This document shows positions 25,194 to 35,027 of a DNA stretch of 64,000 bases, piece after piece. Position numbers and translations under genes: made by a program. Each line of letters opens with the position of its first letter. Within the stretch, counting starts at the first letter, position 1. Origin of the DNA: Cyanidium caldarium (lineage: Eukaryota; Rhodophyta; Bangiophyceae; Cyanidiales; Cyanidiaceae); contig JANCYW010000004.1 in assembly GCA_026184775.1 (NCBI GenBank), positions 434,001 to 498,000 of the forward strand, written 5' to 3'. Under the pieces are notes generated by a model that worked only from the letters and a program-made list of their open reading frames with translations, did no database searches and had not been told where the DNA came from.

Positions 25194-26606
25194 CTAAAAC
25201 TCTACGTCCAAGCGAAAGTGATTCTCCTCGGCCGTGTCGCCGTTGTTGGCCAGCACGCCGGCTTTTTGGTACTCGCCGACGCGGCGCTCGAAAAAGTTGG
25301 TCTTTCCGTTCAGCGAGATCAGCTCCATCCAGTCGAAAGGATTCGCCACCCGATACATCGGCTCCAGGCCGAGCATCATCAACAGACGATCCGCGACAAA
25401 CTCAATGTACCGCTGCATCAGTCGGCAGTTCATCCCGATGAGGTTCACCGGCAGCGCGTCGCACACAAACTCCTTCTCGTGCTCTACGGCATCGGCTACG
25501 ATGCTCTGCACGATCCACTCCGGCGGTTGGTGCTGCAAGTGCTGAAACATGCAGCAGGCAAACTCGCAGTGCATGCCCTCGTCCCGGCTGATCAGTTCGT
25601 TGCTGAACGTCAAGCCGGGCATGAGGCCGCGTTTCTTCAGCCAAAATATCGCGCAAAACGAGCCGCTGAAGAAGATGCCCTCCACGGCGGCGAACGCCAC
25701 CAGCCGCTCGGCGTACGAGGCCTCGCTGCCGATCCAGCGTAGCGCCCACTCCGCCTTGTGCTTCACGCACGGCAACGTCTCGATCGCCGACAGCAGCTTG
25801 TCCTTCTCCTTGGGCTCCTTGATGTACGCGTCGAGCAGCAGACTGTACATCTCTGAATGGATGTTCTCCATGGCCATTTGAAACATGTAAAAGGAGCGCG
25901 CCTCCGGCACCTGCACCTCGCCGCTAAACCGCAGCGCCAGGTTCTCGTTGACGATACCGTCCGACGCCGCGAAGAACGCCAACACGTACTTGATAAAGTG
26001 CTGTTCGTCGGCGCTCAGCCGCAGCCAGTCGTGCAGGTCCTGCTGCAAGTCCACCTCGTCAGTGGTCCAGAACGAGGCCACCGCGCGCTTGTAGTAGTCC
26101 CACAGGTCCGAGTATCGGACGGGGAAGAGCACGAAACGCCGGGTGTCCTCCTTCAGCAACGGCTCGCTCGCTTGCCGCTCGAGCAATCGCCGCCGCACCG
26201 CCGCCACCTCCTCAGGCGGATGCAAATGCACCGCCACGCGCTGATGACGGGCCGTGTCATCAAACTCGGCAAACAGTGCCTCCGCGTCCGACGAGCGCCG
26301 TGTCGCCCCCTTGTCTGGCGTGCCGCCGGCGTCTGCACCGGCTGCTCGATGTCGCTGCGCTTGAGGCGTCGCCAGGGCCGCTTTCGAATCACGTCCATTG
26401 GAGAGCGGTAAAGCGGCCTTCCTGGCGGGAGGGCAGTCCCCGCCGTCGGTCGCTGCGAGCGGCGCCGAGGTCGCCCGGCCGCCCAGTGCGCTGCCGTTCA
26501 TCGCCGCCGGCGGCCGTTTCACGCCGACGTCCTCGAGATCGAAATCCGAGTTGAACAGATCATCGTCTGAGTAGAGTGTCTCCGGGGAGCGAACTGCCGA
26601 AGACAT
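25194..26606 (-). CDS. RNR2: Ribonucleoside-diphosphate reductase small (R2) subunit
   Basis: R2 houses the di-iron/tyrosyl radical that class Ia ribonucleotide reductase uses to make dNTPs. The 470-residue product contains the core motifs. [14 protein letters not shown] near residue 250 has the Glu-x-x-His iron ligands and radical Tyr. [18 protein letters not shown] and DAVEHEKEF carry the second set of ligands. The C-terminus, [11 protein letters not shown], is the peptide that docks R2 on R1. About 120 extra N-terminal residues, acidic then Ala/Ser rich ([16 protein letters not shown]), precede the core. The bHLH gene follows downstream on the same strand. A TCCCGCC element about 85 bp upstream of the ATG is near an E2F site. 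Confidence 0.95.
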   Translation of the reverse strand: MSSAVRSPETLYSDDDLFNSDFDLEDVGVKRPPAAMNGSALGGRATSAPLAATDGGDCPPARKAALPLSNGRDSKAALATPQAQRHRAAGADAGGTPDKGATRRSSDAEALFAEFDDTARHQRVAVHLHPPEEVAAVRRRLLERQASEPLLKEDTRRFVLFPVRYSDLWDYYKRAVASFWTTDEVDLQQDLHDWLRLSADEQHFIKYVLAFFAASDGIVNENLALRFSGEVQVPEARSFYMFQMAMENIHSEMYSLLLDAYIKEPKEKDKLLSAIETLPCVKHKAEWALRWIGSEASYAERLVAFAAVEGIFFSGSFCAIFWLKKRGLMPGLTFSNELISRDEGMHCEFACCMFQHLQHQPPEWIVQSIVADAVEHEKEFVCDALPVNLIGMNCRLMQRYIEFVADRLLMMLGLEPMYRVANPFDWMELISLNGKTNFFERRVGEYQKAGVLANNGDTAEENHFRLDVEF

Positions 26607-27212
26607 GACTCTCGCAAGCTACCTAACAGGCGTCGGATGCACCGCGAAGCACACGCACCCGAGAACCGGAACGCCGCCGCAGGGAATCCCGCCAACTGCC
26701 GCATGAGCGCGCTCACGAGGCGTGCACGCATCGGTGAATATTCCTCGAGGCGTATGCGTTCAGCGAAAGGGAAGCATGAAAGTCTTCGGTGCCGTCTCTG
26801 AGCAAGTGCACAGGACGTGGCCACAAGACGCTCGGATGGTGTGCTTGTACCTGCTCCTCGTGTCTGTGCTCCGTGCAGCTCGGCACACATCACCTACCGA
26901 TACGCGCTGCGTGCAAACGCGCTTGTCCCCGTGCATCCTCTATCGCTCCCGTCGTTGCCCCCGACGCGCTTTCACGATCGCTCCGCACCCGAGTGACCGT
27001 TTCGTTTTCCTCATCGCGCAAACGGCCGTTGCGCTGAGAAATTTTGCGTCGGCTCGATCGGCGCGACATCGTCACAGAACGGTTCGCAGCCGTGCTGTCG
27101 GCGCGACGACTTGCGGCACTCGTTCCTAGCCCCGCAACCGGTGTATCGTCACCGGAACCGTTTCTTGGTGCTACCGTCTGTCACCGCCACTACCCATTGC
27201 CCGCAGAAAGCC
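26607..27212. other. Divergent intergenic region, ribonucleotide reductase / unknown protein
   Basis: About 606 bp separate the two divergent starts. Short open frames occur on both strands, including one with Arg-rich composition, but none shows conserved features. TCCCGCC at 26687-26693 (GGCGGGA on the strand of the reductase gene) differs by one base from an extended E2F consensus. The region likely contains both promoters. Confidence 0.5.
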
Positions 27213-28973
27213 ATGGAAGTGGTGGGATCGGCAGCGAATCTCTCCACGGAGCGGCGCGGCACTCCAGGCGACGATGTACTCTCGTCGTCCGCGTCGCCGC
27301 GCCCGTATCCTCAAACAGGCCAGGTAAAGCAGGAGGCAGGCACTTGGCCGACGACACCGAGCAGCTCCCCGAGACGTTCTCCTGGTCGACGCGCCACGTT
27401 GGTGTGGCGCAGTCGGCAACAGGTTCTGCAGTGGCTGCGCAACTCGCGCTACTGGCGAGACACGGAGCTGCCGTGGAAGCGGGCGGCAGAGTCGGCACCG
27501 ACATCTGGCCAAGGCGACGGCCCATGGACTGTGGACGCTTTCTCGTCGTTGGTGCGGCCGCCGCCAGATATCCAAGATATTCTATCGCGGCCGGCCAAAG
27601 CGCTCCTCTGCGCACCGCCGGCGGACGCATCCGATGACCGCGATGAGGTGATGTCGTTATCGCCCGAAGGACTGCCGCCGCCGGCCGACACAGTCGCCAC
27701 GGGTGTCGCGGTGGAAAGCTCCACACCCGCAGCCGCCGCCGCCGCCGCCAGCCCCGGCGCCAAGATGGAGGTCCCCCGCAAGACCGAATCATCCACCACG
27801 CCATCGCCCGCTGCTCGCCAGCGACCGCCGCGATTGTCCACCCCGGCGCGTCTGCGGCGGCGACTGAGTTTCGCACAACGCCGCAAACTCGAGCGCGAAT
27901 GCCAGCGAGCGCTGCATCGGTTGGAGCGACGGCGGCTGCATCTGGAAAAGGCGGCCGCGCGCGAGACCCGCGCCGCCGCCGAAATCCTGGCGGCCGCCTC
28001 GCCGCTGTCGCCATCGCAACCGTCGCAGTTGGCATCGAAACGCCCGGGAACGTTACGCACATCTACCACCACCGCCGCCGGACCGTCGAGCCGGCGCCGA
28101 CGAGAGCGTGGCAAGCGCGTTGAGCCGCACCGCGCCGCCCAACGCCGACTCACCTTCGAAGCGACGGCCTCAGCCAGCGACGACGCGTCGGTCGCCGACA
28201 GCGACGCCACCATCACCGACTCCGATCGCGACGCTCTCGACGCAGCACGCTCACCGACGCGCACACCGACGCGCCGCCGTCGTCAGCGAGGTCGTTTGCC
28301 GAATGCCGCCTCGAAAAGGTCGGCGAGCGGCATCGACCACGCCAATCGCCCCACAGTGACCAGTTCGCGGCAACCGTGGTCCGCCGCCACCGCCGCCACC
28401 ACCGCCGCTGGCCGCTCCACCTATTCCCGAGATCCATCCAGCCACCGCGCCGCCATGCTGTTGCACGCCGCCAGCATCTGCGACCAGCACGAACGCCAGA
28501 CGCGCGACGCTGTCTGCCAGAGCGCCTCACCGCCTCCCCCCGCCGATCGCGCTCGTTGGCCGCAAGACCCGCCGACGGTCTCGCCCGGCAGCGGCGGCAG
28601 CAGTGCGTCGCTGCGCCGTGCCGAACGCTGGTCCCCGTCCGCGGAGGTGATATCGCCGCGCAGCCTACAAGCTGCCCGGACGAGCCCGGCGAGCTGGTCG
28701 GCGGCACGAGGCGGCATCGCGGCGCTGCCGTACGCCGCCTTTCCGCACCCGCTGCGCATGGCCGGATACAACGCCGGGCCGGCGGTGCGTGCCCCGGTGT
28801 ACGCGTCGAGCACTGCCCCCGCATCGACCCGATCTGCACCGCAAGGGGCGACGCAGACGAGCACTGCCGCAGCGGCTGCCGCCCCCATCATGCCACCTGC
28901 TCGCGAGAACGGTCTGGGGCGAGGTGCGGTAGGTAACCGTGCACACCGCGGCCGGGGCGCCGCCGACCCGTAA
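27213..28973 (+). CDS. Unknown basic, low-complexity protein
   Basis: I do not recognise this 586-residue protein. Near residue 65 an ordered-looking stretch occurs (LVWRSRQQVLQWLRNSRYWR, then DTELPWKR). A basic coil follows in the middle (FAQRRKLERECQRALHRLER). Otherwise the sequence is Ala/Ser/Arg/Pro rich and probably disordered, with several clusters that could serve as nuclear localisation signals (SRRRRERGKR, TRRRRQRGR). Repeated Ser-Asp clusters (SDDASVADSDATITDSD) suggest phosphorylation sites. No catalytic motif or membrane segment is seen. It converges with the Pol I gene, only 36 bp apart. A nuclear role is inference from charge. Confidence 0.65.
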   Translation: MEVVGSAANLSTERRGTPGDDVLSSSASPRPYPQTGQVKQEAGTWPTTPSSSPRRSPGRRATLVWRSRQQVLQWLRNSRYWRDTELPWKRAAESAPTSGQGDGPWTVDAFSSLVRPPPDIQDILSRPAKALLCAPPADASDDRDEVMSLSPEGLPPPADTVATGVAVESSTPAAAAAAASPGAKMEVPRKTESSTTPSPAARQRPPRLSTPARLRRRLSFAQRRKLERECQRALHRLERRRLHLEKAAARETRAAAEILAAASPLSPSQPSQLASKRPGTLRTSTTTAAGPSSRRRRERGKRVEPHRAAQRRLTFEATASASDDASVADSDATITDSDRDALDAARSPTRTPTRRRRQRGRLPNAASKRSASGIDHANRPTVTSSRQPWSAATAATTAAGRSTYSRDPSSHRAAMLLHAASICDQHERQTRDAVCQSASPPPPADRARWPQDPPTVSPGSGGSSASLRRAERWSPSAEVISPRSLQAARTSPASWSAARGGIAALPYAAFPHPLRMAGYNAGPAVRAPVYASSTAPASTRSAPQGATQTSTAAAAAAPIMPPARENGLGRGAVGNRAHRGRGAADP

Positions 28974-29009
28974 ACCCTCGCCACCGCATTCCTCCTCTTC
29001 TTCCACGCT

Positions 29010-32000
29010 TTACATCGCGGACATATCCGCCAGCACCGAACACATACCCGTACCGACGCGCACCGGCTGGCCGACGCACAGACGCGCCGATGGCGACGCC
29101 AGCACATCCTCCTCCCCGAACAGCGCCGCCTCCCGCAGAAACTGCGTGGTGCTCTCGAACGACATGCGCTGCAGGGCGCTGGGCGTACTGCCCGGCAGGT
29201 GCATGCCGGTGCGCGAAAACGCCCGATAGCCGCCCAACGCAGTCTGAAAGTCGGCGATGAGACTCAGATGGCGCCCGTCCACCGGAATGCCGTACGCGTC
29301 GAACACCGCGCGCAGCTCCAACACCAATGCAGCACGCGCCGCCTCCACGCCATACCGTCGCCACACCTCGTGCACATCGTTGGTGTGCAGACGATGCACG
29401 TCCACCACATCGCCCGGCAGGTTCCATATCGCCTGCAGGTTGGCACCGTCCACCTCGACCGCCTGCGGCCGGCCGTCGGCATCGAAGCGAACGCGGCTGT
29501 GGTGAATGCCGGGCACTTGGCGCGCCGCGGTGCGCTCGGCGCTGGACGCCACCACGCCCTCCACGTGATACCACGGCCAGTGCGCCGCCGCCAGTTCCAG
29601 CGACAGTTGGGCGATTTGTTCCGAGTGGCCGGTCCGATAACGCACCGGACCGGCGGGCGTGGACGCGTTGACGATCGCATCCGCCGGTGAGAGGTCATCG
29701 GAGGGCTCTGCGGCGATTCCGGCTGCGGTCTCCTCGTCGGCTGCTGTACTGGACGAGCCGTCGTCCGCCGACTCTCCCCCTGAAAAGGAGCGACTGCGGC
29801 GTTCGTCATCCTCCTCCGCAAGGCTGCTGTCGTCCGAATCGAACGCCGCATACGCCGACGCTTCCCCACGGACGCCAGCGTCCGCAACTGTGCCCGACAC
29901 CGCGGACACCGGCAGTTGCGCCTCACTCTCCTGTTCGGCAGTATCGTGCGCCTCGGCTGCACCTCCATCCGACCAAACTCCTCCACCGCCCGCCTTTTCC
30001 AGTTGCTGCGTGCGGCGGGTCACATACGCCTGTAGACGCCGCAGGAACGGTCCCTCCAAACAGACGTGCACTTGTCGCTCGGTCACGCCCAGCACCGGTT
30101 GGTACACCGTCGGCGGTAGCAGCTCCAATCGCAACCGCAGTCGCATCACAGCGGTGCCGGGCACGTGCACCCACTGCGTCGAAAACGCCTGCAGCAGGTC
30201 GCGCAGCTGCACCGGCCGCAGCGACCGTGCCAGCCGCTCGGCCGCGTCCCGCGACACGCCCGCCCTGAGCGGCAGCTGCATGGTGGGCGTGGACGGCCGT
30301 CGCGATGCAGTCATCAGCAGCTCCCGCAGTCGCGGAATGCCCAGCGTCACATGCCCGACGCCCATTCCCGCAAAATGAAACGTGTTCAGCGTCATCTGGG
30401 TGCTGGGCTCTCCGATCGATTGGGCGGCCACGACACCCACCGGCTCGCCCGGCTGCACCGCGGCGGTGCGACGCTGGGGGCAACGTGCCTTCCGTGCTCT
30501 CGACTGGGCATGCGGCCACGATGGCGACGACGACTCCGACGGGTCCGCTGCGACATCCACCTCCCCGTTGTCACGATCCCCACGCACCTGCTGCTCCGCG
30601 TCCGCCCCTCCTCGACCACCGCCCGACACTTCCGCCACCCACTGCGGATGTTTCCGCAGCCACGCGCTCCGGCACGGATCCACACCGTCCTCTCCGTACC
30701 GAAACTGGATCAGCGAACCGTCCGACTCGCGCACCGTGCCATCGTAAGCCACCGCCACGCCCTCCAGTGACTTGACCAGACAGCGCTGCAGGTAGCCGGA
30801 GCGGGCGGTCTTCACTGCGGTGTCCACTAGGCCCTCGCGCCCGGCCATGCAGTGGAAAAAGTACTCCGGCGGCGAGAGGCCGGTGAGAAAGCGGCCGGCG
30901 ATGAACCCACCGGCCGCTGCACCGACATCGTAGGCGGGGTACGTCGGCAACGTCCAGCCGGTGGCGGCGCGTGGCACGCGGCGCCCCTCCAGCACCGTGT
31001 TGCCCAGCAGACACGATATCTGTGCCGCATTCACCAGCGATCCCTTGGCGCCGGTGGCGGTCATCAGCGTGAATCCGTTGGCCGGGAAGCGCTGTCGCAG
31101 ACCGTCTGGCAGGCAGGCGTCCATGACGCGCGACGCCACCTCCGCCAACACCCGCTTCATCTCCGCATCCAGTTGCTGCTGGAAAGCGATGCCGTCAGCG
31201 CCCTCCAACACCTCCGCCAGCGCCTCCGGCAGCTGCCGCTCCTCCATCGCCACACCGCGCTGTTGTTGTTGTTGTTGTTGTTGCTGCTGCTGCAGCAGCA
31301 GCAGTTGTTGCGCCACCTGCACGCCCGCCCGCTGCAGCGCCGGACGCAGCCGCCACCGCCGTCGCGCCTCCGCTTCCGGCCGCAACAACAGATCGGCCAC
31401 ACCGGCCGTATGCCCGTGCCATCGCAAGAACAACGTCAGCAGCTTGCCCAGACACGACAACAAGCGCCCGGCAGCTGCCGCGCCAAACGCCTCGAACACC
31501 GCATGCACCAGACCGAACTCGGCGGCGCCGACGTGCGCCCGGTCCAGCACGCCGTGCAACAGCTCTCCGCGTCGCACCAGCACCGAGCACTCCTCGGCGG
31601 CGTTGTCGCCCCAATACATGGCGGCGGTCTTGGCGCGCCCGCCGTAACCCCAATGACGCACCCGTCGCGCCGCCGCACCATCATCCGTCGCCGCCAACAC
31701 CGCTTGCAACACCACGCTCACCAGCTGCTTGCCGGTCCACAGCCGCACCGGCCTCAGAATGGCCGGCGGCGGCGGCTTGAGGTAGGTGCGCGCCCACTCC
31801 TCCCGCAATACCGGCCCACAACGCTCCAGTGCACCGTACAGCAACTGACCGAACTCGTCTCGCGTCAGCATCGTGTCGCGCTTGGTGAGCAGCACCGCCG
31901 CCACGACGTGGTCTTGAATGAGGCCGCGCACCGGAGCGCCTGCCGTGGGTGTCACGTAGTGCTCGTCGGCAAAGGACAGCAGTTGCGCCTCCGCCTGCGC

Positions 32001-33740
32001 CATCGGATCTTGCGGCACGTGCAGGTTCATCTCGTCGCCGTCAAAGTCGGCATTGTAGGCGCTGCAGTTGGCATAGTGTAGGCGGAAGGAGCGCTCGCCA
32101 CCATCCAACACCCGCACCCGGTGTCCCATCAGGCTCACCCGGTGCAGCGACGGCTGCCGATTGAACAGCACCACGTCGCCGCTGCGCAGATGCCGCAACA
32201 CCCGCTTGGGCAGCAGCCGTTGTTCACGGGCGCCGCCGACCTCCAACAGCGCATCCGCCTGCACCGTGCGTTGTCGCCACGAATACGCCGACAGGTGCGT
32301 GCGCGTCCCGTCGGCCTGCTCGACGGCGTTGGCGCCCGGGTGGCGGCGTGGCCCGTATACGACCGCCGCGCGCAACCGTGGCGCATTCAGCGCACCGACA
32401 AACTCCGGCACCGTCAACTGCTGCGCAAACTCCCGCGGCACACCCACCTCGTTGGTGTCCAGGAACGGATCCGGCGAGATGACCGAGCGCGCCGAGTAAT
32501 TCACCCGCTTGCCCATCAGGTGCATGCGAAACAAGCCCTCTTTGTGCTCCAGCTGCTGACGGATGCCGGGGGCGCGGCGGATATCGCCGCCAGCCTCCGA
32601 GTCCATCAGGTCGCACACTGTGCGCTGCAGGTCGGCGGTGGCGCGACCGAGCGCGGTGGGGTCGGCGTGCACCAGCGCACCCGCCAATCGGTCGTTGGCC
32701 AGCAGGATCTGTACATAGTGGTAGTTTTGGGCGTGCTCACGCGGCGGGTGGCCCTCGTCGTCGCCGGGCGAGGGCATGCGGAAGCGTGTCGGCGGCACGG
32801 GCAGCGCGTACAGAAAGAACAGCTCCGGCGAGGCCGTGCCGAACAGGGAGCAACACAGGGAGGGCGAGTTGGCCCACAGGCGGTGCAGCAGGTGCTCGGT
32901 GTAGCGCGGCAGCACCCATTGGTCAGCGCCGACTGGGACACTGGGCGACGGTGATGGCGCGGCGGGAGCATCGTCGGCGCCGGACACGTCCGACAGCGAC
33001 GCGGCGGCCGCCCGGCGTTTGTTGGCACCGGATGTCAGCGCAGGGTGGTATACTAGACGGGCTCCGTCGCGGCGCAGTCGGCCGCGGCGCTCACCGCACC
33101 GGGGACAGCGCGTGCCGCTGGCGCATTCGTCCAGAAAATGAGCCAGCAGTTGCGGCCGTTGTCGCAAGAGCGATGGAGAACAGTCCATCGCTTCCTCGGG
33201 CACAACCGTGTCCAGTGCTCCGGTCGTGGGACCATGAGAGGCATCCTCTCGCTCCTTGGCGGGAGATGCGATGCTGTCCGCACCGGGCACCGCATTCCCA
33301 TTCACCGCCGCCGAGCACTCCCACGCCTCCTCCTCGATGGCATCCCGCCCGGTGAATCGCCGCCGCCAGTACTGCTCGCGCTCCTCCGTGAGCCGAAAGC
33401 GCTGGCACGCCCAGCACTGCGCCCGCAGCAGGCCCACCAGCACGTCCAGCAGCAGCGGGTGCCACAGCGGCTGCGCCAACTCCAGGTGACCCAGATGGCC
33501 CGGACACTCCTGAAACCCCAATTTGCAAGTGGCACACCAACCACCCTTTTCTAGTGCACCCAGTCGCGGATCGTACAAACCGCCTGGCACTGGCCGACCG
33601 AGGTCGTCGAAAGCCACCGCCGAGGCTATGCGAGCCACCGACAGCCGCCGCACCTCCTCGGCCGTGTACCACGAGAACGCCACCTTCGCCACCGCGTACA
33701 CCGTGTCGCCCGGCGCTGGATGCACGACTCGCTCGTCCAT
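29010..33740 (-). CDS. POLR1A: DNA-directed RNA polymerase I largest subunit (A190)
   Basis: The 1,576-residue catalytic subunit of Pol I, which makes the rRNA precursor in the nucleolus. The N-terminal zinc site (CATCKLGFQECPGHLGH) is near residues 65-85. The Mg-binding loop NADFDGDEMNLHVP is near residue 563, and the trigger-loop region AQSIGEPSTQMTLNTFHFAG near 1,105. The C-terminus GMHLPGSTPSALQRMSFEST and SARLCVGQPVRVGTG is typical of A190, separating it from the Pol II and III subunits. An acidic/Ser insertion of about 120 residues lies in the jaw region. An 11-Gln tract is inserted near residues 816-826. There is no CTD heptad repeat, as expected for Pol I. The first ATG is at 33740. 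AC40 is also in the window. Confidence 0.96.
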   Translation of the reverse strand: MDERVVHPAPGDTVYAVAKVAFSWYTAEEVRRLSVARIASAVAFDDLGRPVPGGLYDPRLGALEKGGWCATCKLGFQECPGHLGHLELAQPLWHPLLLDVLVGLLRAQCWACQRFRLTEEREQYWRRRFTGRDAIEEEAWECSAAVNGNAVPGADSIASPAKEREDASHGPTTGALDTVVPEEAMDCSPSLLRQRPQLLAHFLDECASGTRCPRCGERRGRLRRDGARLVYHPALTSGANKRRAAAASLSDVSGADDAPAAPSPSPSVPVGADQWVLPRYTEHLLHRLWANSPSLCCSLFGTASPELFFLYALPVPPTRFRMPSPGDDEGHPPREHAQNYHYVQILLANDRLAGALVHADPTALGRATADLQRTVCDLMDSEAGGDIRRAPGIRQQLEHKEGLFRMHLMGKRVNYSARSVISPDPFLDTNEVGVPREFAQQLTVPEFVGALNAPRLRAAVVYGPRRHPGANAVEQADGTRTHLSAYSWRQRTVQADALLEVGGAREQRLLPKRVLRHLRSGDVVLFNRQPSLHRVSLMGHRVRVLDGGERSFRLHYANCSAYNADFDGDEMNLHVPQDPMAQAEAQLLSFADEHYVTPTAGAPVRGLIQDHVVAAVLLTKRDTMLTRDEFGQLLYGALERCGPVLREEWARTYLKPPPPAILRPVRLWTGKQLVSVVLQAVLAATDDGAAARRVRHWGYGGRAKTAAMYWGDNAAEECSVLVRRGELLHGVLDRAHVGAAEFGLVHAVFEAFGAAAAGRLLSCLGKLLTLFLRWHGHTAGVADLLLRPEAEARRRWRLRPALQRAGVQVAQQLLLLQQQQQQQQQQQRGVAMEERQLPEALAEVLEGADGIAFQQQLDAEMKRVLAEVASRVMDACLPDGLRQRFPANGFTLMTATGAKGSLVNAAQISCLLGNTVLEGRRVPRAATGWTLPTYPAYDVGAAAGGFIAGRFLTGLSPPEYFFHCMAGREGLVDTAVKTARSGYLQRCLVKSLEGVAVAYDGTVRESDGSLIQFRYGEDGVDPCRSAWLRKHPQWVAEVSGGGRGGADAEQQVRGDRDNGEVDVAADPSESSSPSWPHAQSRARKARCPQRRTAAVQPGEPVGVVAAQSIGEPSTQMTLNTFHFAGMGVGHVTLGIPRLRELLMTASRRPSTPTMQLPLRAGVSRDAAERLARSLRPVQLRDLLQAFSTQWVHVPGTAVMRLRLRLELLPPTVYQPVLGVTERQVHVCLEGPFLRRLQAYVTRRTQQLEKAGGGGVWSDGGAAEAHDTAEQESEAQLPVSAVSGTVADAGVRGEASAYAAFDSDDSSLAEEDDERRSRSFSGGESADDGSSSTAADEETAAGIAAEPSDDLSPADAIVNASTPAGPVRYRTGHSEQIAQLSLELAAAHWPWYHVEGVVASSAERTAARQVPGIHHSRVRFDADGRPQAVEVDGANLQAIWNLPGDVVDVHRLHTNDVHEVWRRYGVEAARAALVLELRAVFDAYGIPVDGRHLSLIADFQTALGGYRAFSRTGMHLPGSTPSALQRMSFESTTQFLREAALFGEEDVLASPSARLCVGQPVRVGTGMCSVLADMSAM
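31260..31310 (-). repeat. CAG/CAA tract coding Gln11 in the Pol I largest subunit
   Basis: Read on the minus strand, the array codes Gln-Gln, four Leu (CTG), then eleven Gln (CAG/CAA). The CTG and CAG runs abut as a small palindromic triplet block. It is an in-frame expansion in a region that is helical and conserved in other Pol I enzymes, between the bridge helix and trigger loop. Confidence 0.9.
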
Positions 33741-34018
33741 GCCATGAGGTGCCGTCCGGGATGCGTAGAGGATGATGAAAAGCGCAGCACGAGCGCGACG
33801 AGCATCGAGGCGCGTGCGCCGGCGGGCGGCGTCCTGCCGCGATGGGCGGGACGGATCGTGACGGGGCGCAGGGAGAGAGACGGGTATCTGCACGGTCGAG
33901 CGAACGAGAGAAACCACTTTATCACCAAGGCATACGCAACACTCGCCGACAGCGACGGCGGTCATGCACCACTCCACCCTGTGCACACTCTTTCTCCTCC
34001 TCCTACTCCTCCCGACGA

Positions 34019-34738
34019 TTATCCGGGTACCGCGGCCGATTCACCGTTGCGCTCGCGCGACAGTTGCAACAAAAAAGGCGCTGCGCGGCGCGCCCAGTCG
34101 TCGGGTCGCTGCAGTTGCTCGTACTGCGGGCGCTCGAAAACGACTTCCGTCATGGCGGTGCGTATTACCCCGGGCGACACCGCCACCGCCGCCAGTGGCG
34201 CGGGCAACTCGCTGGCGATGGCTTTGGTCAGACCCTCCACGGCGAACTTGGATGCACAGTACGCGCTCACCCGGGGCGAGGCGAAACGCCCCCAACCCGA
34301 CGACATGTTCACCAGCACACCGCGCCGCGCCCGCAGCATACCGGGCAGAAAGGCACGCGCCACGTTGGCCACCCCGAGCACATTGACGGAGACGACGTGG
34401 TCGAATTCGTCAGCGCTCAGCTCCCAAAACGCCGCCGGCCGGTTGATCGCGCCCGCGTTGTTCACCAGCAGATCCGGCACAAACCCGCCGCTCATCAACT
34501 TGTCCGCCCATTCATCCACCCGCACCGCGTCGCTCACATCCAACGCAGTCGCGTCCACCAACTGCGGGCGTACCTCGGCGGCTACGGCATCCAGCGCCGC
34601 GCGGTCGCGCCCGCAGACCGCCAGCCGGTGTCCGCCACGACCCAACTCCAGCGCCAACGCCCGCCCGATACCCCGGGTGGCCCCAGTGAGCACCACTTGC
34701 CTTCCCACCGCATTGGCGAAAGCTGGTGGCGGTTGCAT
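34019..34738 (-). CDS. Short-chain dehydrogenase/reductase (classical SDR)
   Basis: A 239-residue NAD(P)-dependent oxidoreductase. It has the cofactor motif TGATRGIG near residue 16, a basic CGRDR after beta-2 that favours NADP(H), the NNAG motif near residue 92, and the catalytic Ser-Tyr-Lys set (NMSSGWGRFASPRVSAYCASK), with Tyr and Lys near 155-160. SPGVIRTAM follows the active site as usual. The substrate cannot be inferred; 3-oxoacyl-ACP-like or sugar/alcohol reductases are possible. The frame is open a further 170 codons upstream, but that sequence reads through a dinucleotide repeat and into the MiaB gene on the other strand, so the ATG at 34738 is preferred. It lies downstream of the Pol I gene's upstream region. 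Confidence 0.88.
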   Translation of the reverse strand: MQPPPAFANAVGRQVVLTGATRGIGRALALELGRGGHRLAVCGRDRAALDAVAAEVRPQLVDATALDVSDAVRVDEWADKLMSGGFVPDLLVNNAGAINRPAAFWELSADEFDHVVSVNVLGVANVARAFLPGMLRARRGVLVNMSSGWGRFASPRVSAYCASKFAVEGLTKAIASELPAPLAAVAVSPGVIRTAMTEVVFERPQYEQLQRPDDWARRAAPFLLQLSRERNGESAAVPG

Positions 34739-34830
34739 GCCGGTAGCCGGGGTCGGTGCAACGTTGCGAGTGCTGTTGCAGCGGCGCTGCCGACGCGACC
34801 CGTCGCGCGTCAGGGCGAGAGACCGAACGA

Positions 34831-34880
34831 GCGCGCGCGCGCACACACACACACACCCCGACACACACACACCCCGACAC
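34831..34880. repeat. Compound (GC)n-(AC)n dinucleotide repeat
   Basis: A GC run of about six units passes directly into AC runs interrupted twice by CCCG. It lies about 95-145 bp upstream of the SDR start and 150-200 bp upstream of the MiaB-type start, inside the shared divergent promoter region. Confidence 0.9.
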
Positions 34881-35027
34881 AGGAGAGGAGGGGGGAGGGC
34901 GCGACGGGCGCTGTCCGGTCGACTCGGGGAGATGGAAACAGGAGGGAGAGCAGCGACGGTGTGGAAAAGAGAGACGTTGTCGACGGTGGTGCTGCTATAG
35001 CAGCGAGGAGTCTGGAGCACAGGTCTC

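Noticed and set aside
26519-26893. A minus-strand frame with an Arg-rich, leader-like sequence near the ribonucleotide reductase start.
   Set aside because: It overlaps the reductase coding sequence in another phase and shows no conserved domain.
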